A stretch of DNA of 11,705 bases from Bacteroidales bacterium (GTDB taxonomy: Bacteria; Bacteroidota; Bacteroidia; Bacteroidales; Paludibacteraceae). Shown piece by piece: positions 8,201 through 11,705 of this stretch. A program made the translations under genes and the position numbers. The stretch lies in the NCBI GenBank assembly GCA_900771035.1, contig CAAGML010000047.1, forward strand, positions 1 to 11,705. The letters are read 5' to 3'. Position 1 is the first letter of the stretch, and the number at the start of each line of letters is the position of its first letter. The notes under the pieces are model-generated. The model was not told the DNA's origin, made no database searches, and saw only the letters and a program-made list of their open reading frames with translations.

Positions 8201-10126
8201 GAATTTTACAAACAGAAGATACAACAGATTCACATTGTCGGCGAATACGCCAACCTCATGGTGCGCGACTATGGTGCGGCACTGGCTTTCGTGCAGGACT
8301 ACTTCCTGATGGATTACAGGAAATTCATAACGAAATATTTCAAGGGCGAGAGGATGAAACACATACAGAGAAACCTCACGCCAAAGAAATACGAGCAACT
8401 GTTCGGGGAACTTTCAGGGCGTCAGATGGAGATAATAGCGGACGACAAGTCACGGTGCATCGTAGTGGCTGCAGGTCCGGGAAGTGGGAAAACGAGGGTG
8501 CTGGTGCATAAGCTGGCATCGCTGCTGATGATGGAAGACGTGAAACATGAGCAGTTGCTGATGCTGACATTCTCGCGGGCAGCGGCTACAGAGTTCAAGC
8601 AGCGGCTTATGCGGTTGATAGGCAACGCAGCCAATTTTGTGGAGATTAAGACGTTTCACTCCTACTGCTTTGACCTGTTGGGTAAAATAGGCAACATCGA
8701 GGAGTCGGCAGACGTGGTGGCAAAAGCGGCGAAGATGATAAGTGACGGGGAGGTGGAGCCAAACAAAATCGGCAAGACGGTTCTTGTGATAGACGAGGCG
8801 CAGGATATGGGCGAGGAGGAGTACAACCTGGTGACGGCACTTATGGGCGCAAACGAGGAGATGAGGGTTATTGCGGTAGGTGACGACGACCAGAACATTT
8901 TCGAGTTCAGGGGGTCAAATTCGTATTACATGAGCCGGCTGACACACGAAGAAGGCAGCAGGTTCATAGAGATGACGGAGAACTACCGCAGTTCACGCAG
9001 CGTCGTTGCGTTCGCCAACGGCTTTGTGGGCAAAATAAGGAACAGGCTCAAAAGCACGCCTATAGTGTCGATGAGCAGTGACGATGGGTTGGTGAGCGTG
9101 ACGCACCATCATTCGGACAGGCTCTACACGCCGCTGATAGAGGAGATGCTGAGGAACAGGAGCGAAGGGTCGGCATGTGTGCTGACGCAGACAAACGAGG
9201 AGGCTGCCATAGTGGTGGCACTGTTGAGGAAACGAGGCGTGAACGGCAAGCTGATACAGTCGATGGAGGGTTTCAGGTTCATGAACATGGCTGAGATGAG
9301 GTACTTCAAGAGGCAACTGTCTAAGAGGGTGAAGACCCCGTTTATAAATGACGATGTGTGGAACGAGGCGAAAGAAGCGACAATGCGTTGCTACGAGGGA
9401 AGTGAGAGTCTGTGTTATGTGACGAGATGCCTTCAACTGTTTGAGGAGACGCATGTGAGCAAATACCAGAGCGATTTTGACGAATATATCTATGAGTCGT
9501 CAATAGAGGATTTTGCGGATTACGGCTCGACGGATGTTGTGGTCTCGACGATACACAAGGCGAAGGGAAGGGAGTTTGACGATGTGTATATGCTTGTGGA
9601 TGACCGTTTCAAGAACGACGACCTGCAGAACAGGAGGTATTACGTGGGGATGACGAGGGCGAGGAAGAGGCTTTTCATTCACACCTCGGGTACGTTCTTT
9701 GACGGATTGAAGGCTGACAGGAGGGTGGACGACCAGAGGGTTTATGAACTGCCGGACCAGATTCTGCTGCAACAGACGTTGAAGGATGTGTATTTAGGGT
9801 TCTTCAAGGACAAGAAAGAGAGGATTTTGAGAATGCGTGCAGGCATGGAACTGTGTTACCGTGATTTCGTCTTATATCATGAGGGGGTTGCCGTGGCAAT
9901 GCTGTCAAGGAAAATGCAGGGCGAGATGAGAGAATGGATGGAGCGTGGTTTCAGCGTGTCGTCAGCGAAGGTCAGTTTCATCGTTGCGTGGAAAGCCGCC
10001 GATGCTCCGAAAGAGGAGAGTGAGACTGCTGTATTGCTGGCTGACATTATGATGGTCAAAGAGGGTCAGAAGGGTCAGAGGGACAGGTTCACCGACCCAG
10101 TTTTTGGCAAAAAACAGGGTCAGTGA
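5210..10126 (+). CDS. Exonuclease-like / RecQ-like SF2 helicase / UvrD-like SF1 helicase fusion
   Basis: One 1638-residue reading frame carries three enzyme modules. Residues about 25-140 look like a DEDD exonuclease: VDVEV (Asp31, Glu33), GHNIVHHD (Asp81) and NNPVND (Asp131). Cys253, Cys257 and Cys260 could bind zinc. Residues about 270-625 are a RecQ-type helicase: Walker A PTGGGKS (306-312), DEAHCFSSWGQDFR (409-422, the RecQ aromatic loop), FTATA (450-454), IVATSAFGMGVDK (565-577), QEAGRAGR (597-604). The usual RecQ four-cysteine zinc domain is not evident; instead about 440 helical, winged-helix-like residues follow. Residues about 1066-1495 are an SF1A helicase: GRQMEII, Walker A GPGSGKT (1089-1095), IDEAQD (1194-1199), GDDDQNIFEFRG (1224-1235), ENYRSS, STIHKAKGREFD (1446-1457), VGMTRARKRL (1479-1488). 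A role in DNA repair or recombination is inferred. The last 20 or so codons and the stop come from the adjoining repeat element. It starts 2 bp after mnmA. Confidence 0.93.
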   Translation: MSVFSKIFGNIIPANPHNDGDRDGSRWAMVDVEVGVKDRKIHDIGVLRWDGAKYHGTSRDELERMLKDVDFVCGHNIVHHDGKYLFEGRKIRWAMVDTLYVSPLLFPERPYHRLLKNDKIVSEQMNNPVNDCMKAHDLMMDEISQWEMLSDRRKDIFSNLLRGKSEFEGFLQMVNAGNAVTNEELCNIIREEFQGKICGHVDIETITNDFPCELAYALALIDTTDHRSVTPPWVLKNYPDVENVIRQLRHTRCKEGCAYCDNELDVKRNLKRFFGFDQFRTYDGEPLQENAAKAAVEGRSLLAIFPTGGGKSLTFQLPAMMAGDSLHGLTVVISPLQSLMKDQVDNLEGRGITDAVTINGLLDPISRSLAIQRVMDGDASLLYIAPEMLRSKTIEKILLTRNVVRFVIDEAHCFSSWGQDFRVDYLYIGRFIKTLQEKKKCAKPIPVSCFTATAKQKVIQDICDYFGKELGLRLELFASSATRTNLRYSVIHAETDDEKYRKLRSLVSEHDCPTIVYVSRTRRTIQLAEKLSRDGFNALPFNGKMDSELKINNQNAFMRDEAKIIVATSAFGMGVDKKDVGLVVHYDISDSLENYVQEAGRAGRDPNLNARCYVLYNDADLDKHFILLNQTKLSISEIQQIWSAIKGMTKQRPRVCCSALEIARAAGWDDTVSDIETRVRTAISALEQSGYVERGNNIPHVYATGITVRNMDEARKRLTESRLFDEKEFENAIRVIKSLITEKNTGGTAEGEAETRVDYIADVLGLSKWDVISVVERMRQEGILADSKEISAFLNDIGDSEHKSMLLLERFSRLEEYLLRKIPESVWHISCKQINDNAIHEGIATSKEKDIRTLLYFLAVKGYVHKKEDFSHNLEVRLQNSQSTTINRFERRIGISRYAVEWLYRQAVRNEGNVSKESALRFSVVELLRDLRNEQSLFGNDYRDATLEDVEESLLYLSKIGALKLEGGFLVLYNAMDIRRLKENKLRYKLEDYKRLDEFYKQKIQQIHIVGEYANLMVRDYGAALAFVQDYFLMDYRKFITKYFKGERMKHIQRNLTPKKYEQLFGELSGRQMEIIADDKSRCIVVAAGPGSGKTRVLVHKLASLLMMEDVKHEQLLMLTFSRAAATEFKQRLMRLIGNAANFVEIKTFHSYCFDLLGKIGNIEESADVVAKAAKMISDGEVEPNKIGKTVLVIDEAQDMGEEEYNLVTALMGANEEMRVIAVGDDDQNIFEFRGSNSYYMSRLTHEEGSRFIEMTENYRSSRSVVAFANGFVGKIRNRLKSTPIVSMSSDDGLVSVTHHHSDRLYTPLIEEMLRNRSEGSACVLTQTNEEAAIVVALLRKRGVNGKLIQSMEGFRFMNMAEMRYFKRQLSKRVKTPFINDDVWNEAKEATMRCYEGSESLCYVTRCLQLFEETHVSKYQSDFDEYIYESSIEDFADYGSTDVVVSTIHKAKGREFDDVYMLVDDRFKNDDLQNRRYYVGMTRARKRLFIHTSGTFFDGLKADRRVDDQRVYELPDQILLQQTLKDVYLGFFKDKKERILRMRAGMELCYRDFVLYHEGVAVAMLSRKMQGEMREWMERGFSVSSAKVSFIVAWKAADAPKEESETAVLLADIMMVKEGQKGQRDRFTDPVFGKKQGQ

Positions 10127-10143
10127 ACCTGTCCCTCTGACCC
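10072..10143. repeat. Left REPIN-like palindrome with both stop codons
   Basis: Arms 10072-10090 and 10125-10143 are perfect 19-bp inverted copies. Pairing continues inward through A10091-T10124 and C10092-G10123, then GACCC/GGGTC (10094-10098 with 10117-10121), G-C, and TTTTT/AAAAA (10101-10105 with 10110-10114) around a GGCA loop, with one C/A and one A/A mismatch. The helicase TGA (10124-10126) and the transposase TGA (10122-10120, minus) both lie in it. A 9-nt duplicate AGGGTCAGA (10062-10070, 10071-10079) precedes it. Confidence 0.85.
10109..10143 (-). terminator. Candidate intrinsic terminator for the transposase
   Basis: On the minus strand GGGTCAG (10143-10137) can pair with CTGACCC (10123-10117) across a 13-nt loop, followed by TG and six T (10114-10109). 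This overlaps the transposase stop codon and competes with the long palindrome for pairing. In the plus direction the equivalent stem has only five perfect pairs before AGTTTTT, so termination there would be weaker. Confidence 0.4.
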
Positions 10144-10935
10144 ATGAACCTGTCCCTCTGACCCACTTGTTGCTCTCTGTACCACCGAATACGATATGCC
10201 CGTAAGACGGCTCAGTGTCCTTGTGCTTACGCCCAAATCGTGAGCACGGTATAGGATATGCTTCTGCCGAGGTCGGGGAAGAGTCTGGAAAGCCGGAAGG
10301 TTATCAGCACCGCAGATGCCTCTTATAATTGTCCAGACTTCTTCATCTGTAATGTGCCGCCCTATATGCAATGATTCATAGTCTATCAATCCTTCTATCT
10401 CGTCATCGGTCAGAGGTGAATAAATCAGTTTTTCAAGTTCCTCTATAGAAATCCTTGATAGAACAGGGGCGAGTGTGCAGAAAGGATACTTGGATTCACC
10501 TTTGTATTCGTGCCAACTGCACCATTGATAATCGTTCAGATTCCTGACCATTTGAGACTTTAGTGGATTCTGATGGATATAGCGCAGCAAAGTCAGAAAA
10601 TATTGCCAGCAGTCAACAGGCTGGCTTCTGAATCTTTCCTGAAACAAATGACCTATTCGGTCGTATTTGTTGTTGTAGTAGTAAACGTATGAGGCTGATA
10701 TGCTTTTCATTATCTCGCCAATCTCGGCAATGCCTTCCTTGAGCAGCAGATGTACGTGATTGCCCATCAAACACCAAGCATAGATGAAACAGCGTCCCGA
10801 TTCGCACTGCTTCCGAAGAATACCGGCAAACTGTTCGTAATCCTCAAAACATTCGAAAATCTGTTGCTTGTTCACGCCACGAAGCATGGCGTGATAAACT
10901 TTCAATGGTGATTTTACTCTTGGCTTTCTTGGCAT
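10120..10935 (-). CDS. REP-associated tyrosine transposase (RAYT, Y1/HUH family)
   Basis: The family nicks single-stranded palindromic DNA and forms a 5'-phosphotyrosine link; RAYTs are single-copy relatives of IS200/IS605 TnpA linked to REP sequences. The 271-residue product begins with the family-typical MPRKPRVKSPLKVYHAMLRG. The HUH metal site is GNHVHLLLK (His60, His62). The catalytic tyrosine is probably Tyr86 in SYVYYYNNKY, followed by the conserved RIGHLFQERF (93-102) and RYIHQNPLK (118-126). The C-terminal third contains a helix-turn-helix-like segment (LGVSTRTLSRLTGISYSVV, about 237-255) that may recognise DNA. The final SGSEGQVHGSEGQVH is encoded by the flanking repeat, so the original C-terminus was probably near RAT. 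It overlaps the helicase 3' end by 7 bp, tail to tail. Catalytic residues look intact. Confidence 0.93.
   Translation of the reverse strand: MPRKPRVKSPLKVYHAMLRGVNKQQIFECFEDYEQFAGILRKQCESGRCFIYAWCLMGNHVHLLLKEGIAEIGEIMKSISASYVYYYNNKYDRIGHLFQERFRSQPVDCWQYFLTLLRYIHQNPLKSQMVRNLNDYQWCSWHEYKGESKYPFCTLAPVLSRISIEELEKLIYSPLTDDEIEGLIDYESLHIGRHITDEEVWTIIRGICGADNLPAFQTLPRPRQKHILYRAHDLGVSTRTLSRLTGISYSVVQRATSGSEGQVHGSEGQVH
10124..10165. repeat. Two perfect 21-nt tandem units at the transposase 3' end
   Basis: The 21 bases at 10124-10144 recur exactly at 10145-10165. The unit contains GAACCTGTCCCTCTGACCC. Because 21 is divisible by three, the transposase frame reads through both copies as the heptad GSEGQVH twice before its stop. 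Confidence 0.9.
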
Positions 10936-10953
10936 CTGTGTCAGTGGGTTTAG

Positions 10954-10976
10954 GGGTCAGTGGGTCAGTGGGTCAG
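10954..10976. repeat. Three tandem GGGTCAGT octamers
   Basis: GGGTCAG occurs at 10954-10960, 10962-10968 and 10970-10976, spaced exactly 8 bp. They sit where the left arm of the right palindrome would be expected, and look like a rearranged form of that arm in which the AGGGA segment is missing. Confidence 0.85.
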
Positions 10977-11032
10977 GTTCGCCGACCCTGTTTTTGCAAA
11001 AAACTGGGTCAGCGAACCTGTCCCTCTGACCC
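10974..11032. repeat. Right REPIN-like palindrome, partly eroded left arm
   Basis: CAGGTTC (10974-10980) pairs with GAACCTG (11014-11020). Pairing continues with G10981-C11013, C10982-G11012, GACCC/GGGTC (10984-10988 with 11006-11010), G-C and TTTTT/AAAAA (10991-10995 with 10999-11003) around a GCA loop. The right arm 11014-11032 is identical to the 19-base arm of the left palindrome; the left arm has been replaced by GGGTCAGT tandems, which can still pair with CTGACCC at 11026-11032. In minus-strand RNA, GGGTCAG (11032-11026) and CTGACCC (11012-11006) followed by AGTTTTTT also form a terminator-like hairpin. Confidence 0.8.
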
Positions 11033-11039
11033 ACAGGTG

Positions 11040-11070
11040 CAAAGATAGTGATTTTTTCGCATACGGCAAT
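11040..11070 (-). promoter_or_regulatory. Candidate promoter for the transposase, outside the right palindrome
   Basis: Minus-strand TATCTTTG (11047-11040) matches TAnnTTTG, and ATTG (11070-11067) gives the -33 element with a 19-bp spacer. Transcription would start near 11035, just before the right palindrome, so the leader of about 100 nt would consist of that palindrome and the GGGTCAGT tandems. Confidence 0.55.
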
Positions 11071-11184
11071 GTTTTTCGCTGACTTTTTCGCTAATCACAG
11101 CATTCCTCTCTATAACTTCCTCATAGAAAAGCGTAGCGCAATAGAACCTATAGATTCAAGCAATAATACCCCCAAGTTTTTAGG

Positions 11185-11208
11185 TGAAATTATTGAAATT
11201 ATTGAAAT
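11185..11208. repeat. Short 9-bp tandem repeat after the TPR gene
   Basis: TGAAATTAT occurs at 11185-11193 and 11194-11202, followed by a third imperfect copy that reaches the TPR stop codon. It is AT-rich and probably a slippage product. The rest of the stretch between 11048 and 11184 shows no gene, hairpin or other signal I can support. Confidence 0.7.
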
Positions 11209-11705
11209 CAATCAGAGGAACGTTTCATTAATTCGTCAAGATTGTTTTTAACAATTTCAACCTTTGGTTGGAACGCCGCGGGAGCAAATTTAGCAAACTC
11301 TTCAAATATCCCCAACGCCTCTTTGTATTCCTTCTCCGCCTCTTTGTATCTGTTGTTATCGCTGTACAAGTTACCAAGGTTGTTCAGTGTATCAGCCACG
11401 TCTGGAAGGTATGCGGAAGGGTTGGTTTTTGCCAGTTTCCGCCTTATCCCCAACGCCTCGTTGTATTCCTCCTCCGCCTCTTCGTATCTGTTATTATCGT
11501 CATGCAAGGCACCAAGGTTGTTCAGTGTCACAGCCACGTATGGACGGTATGCGGCAGGGTTGGTTGCTGCCAGTTCTCGGTATATCCCCAACGCTTCTTT
11601 GTATGCCTTCTCCGCCTCTTCGTATCTGTTGTTATTCTTGTGCAGGAGACCAAGATTGTTCAGTGTCATAGCCACGTATGAACGGTATGCGGAAGGATTG
11701 GCTGC
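11208..11705 (-). CDS. Tetratricopeptide-repeat protein, C-terminal part (runs off right edge)
   Basis: The minus-strand frame is open from the window edge to the TGA at 11210-11208, giving 165 residues plus the stop. It is built from 46-residue units of the form TLNNLGxLHxxNNRYEEAEKxYKEALGIxRxLAxTNPxAYxPxVA, a kinesin-light-chain-like TPR variant in which an NPxAYxP segment lengthens the usual unit. Three full units are visible, then a degenerate one (VEIVKNNLDELMKRSSD) that caps the protein. TPR arrays form helical solenoids that bind proteins. Any effector or catalytic domain, and any signal peptide, would lie beyond the window. The GTG and ATG codons near 11675 are internal to the repeat, not starts. 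Confidence 0.85.
   Translation of the reverse strand, partial: AANPSAYRSYVAMTLNNLGLLHKNNNRYEEAEKAYKEALGIYRELAATNPAAYRPYVAVTLNNLGALHDDNNRYEEAEEEYNEALGIRRKLAKTNPSAYLPDVADTLNNLGNLYSDNNRYKEAEKEYKEALGIFEEFAKFAPAAFQPKVEIVKNNLDELMKRSSD
11292..11705. repeat. 138-bp tandem repeats inside the TPR gene
   Basis: The DNA repeats with a 138-bp period: the segment CCAAG(G/A)TTGTTCAGTGT begins at 11374, 11512 and 11650. The repeat phase equals 46 codons, so gain or loss of a unit keeps the frame. The copies are similar in DNA as well as protein, suggesting recent duplication or homogenisation. Confidence 0.85.

Larger units (their letters stand above)
10062..11033. mobile_element. RAYT transposase flanked by two REPIN-like palindromes
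   Basis: A Y1/HUH transposase gene is bracketed by two related long palindromes (10072-10143 and core 10974-11020, with a right arm to 11032). Both share GAACCTGTCCCTCTGACCC and a core GACCC-G-TTTTT / AAAAA-C-GGGTC. Short tandem copies of GGGTCAG lie at both outer or inner edges. RAYTs act on such palindromes and are not flanked by target-site duplications, and none is seen here. The left boundary is uncertain by about ten bases because the repeat grades into the helicase codons. Whether the unit still moves cannot be told. Confidence 0.7.

Noticed and set aside
8993..9454. Minus-strand 153-codon frame inside the SF1 region
   Set aside because: Opposite strand of conserved helicase codons, with no domain of its own.
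10938..11040. Possible CRISPR-like array from repeated GGGTCAG units
   Set aside because: Units are 8-9 bp without unique spacers and belong to the RAYT-linked palindromes.
11048..11251. Plus-strand 67-codon reading frame between the element and the TPR gene
   Set aside because: It overlaps the TPR 3' end antisense, has no recognisable motif and no start signal, and its composition reflects AT-rich intergenic DNA.
11268..11681. Plus-strand 137-codon frame opposite the TPR gene
   Set aside because: It mirrors the 138-bp TPR repeat on the opposite strand; the minus-strand protein has clear TPR motifs.

Overview
The window looks like a chromosomal segment from a member of the Bacteroidota, probably the order Bacteroidales. 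Promoter-like sites follow the Bacteroidetes sigma-ABfr pattern (TAnnTTTG, with a TTG element about 20 bp upstream where one is visible). Start codons lack strong Shine-Dalgarno sequences and are often preceded by A-rich DNA. The gene families also fit: a SufE beside NadA, an exonuclease-RecQ-UvrD fusion helicase, and long TPR arrays. No tRNA, rRNA or CRISPR array was seen.

Positions 1-2450 hold small metabolic genes. A lipoprotein gene leaves the left edge on the minus strand. It diverges from nadA (quinolinate synthase), and the two promoters lie in mirror-image 20-bp arms. sufE follows nadA after 29 bp. NadA is a [4Fe-4S] enzyme and SufE is a sulfur carrier for Fe-S assembly, so the pairing makes functional sense. 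sufE overlaps the 3' end of the convergent thiD (HMP/HMP-P kinase) by 20 bp.

Positions 2634-10126 are a tightly packed plus-strand cluster with gaps of 3 and 2 bp. It encodes an exported protein with an apparently dead trypsin-like domain and a C-terminal beta-barrel-like region, then MnmA (tRNA 2-thiouridylase), then a 1638-residue protein. That last protein joins a DEDD-type exonuclease-like domain, a RecQ-like SF2 helicase and a complete UvrD/Rep-like SF1 helicase.

Positions about 10062-11033 are a mobile-element insertion: a REP-associated tyrosine transposase (RAYT, HUH/Y1 family) on the minus strand, flanked by two related long palindromes that resemble REPINs. The left palindrome contains the stop codons of both the helicase and the transposase and writes the C-termini of both proteins. 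The right palindrome lies between the transposase and its likely promoter, so it would form the mRNA leader. This junction and the helicase fusion are the most unusual parts of the window.

From 11208 to the right edge, a minus-strand TPR protein made of 46-residue (138-bp) repeats runs off the window.
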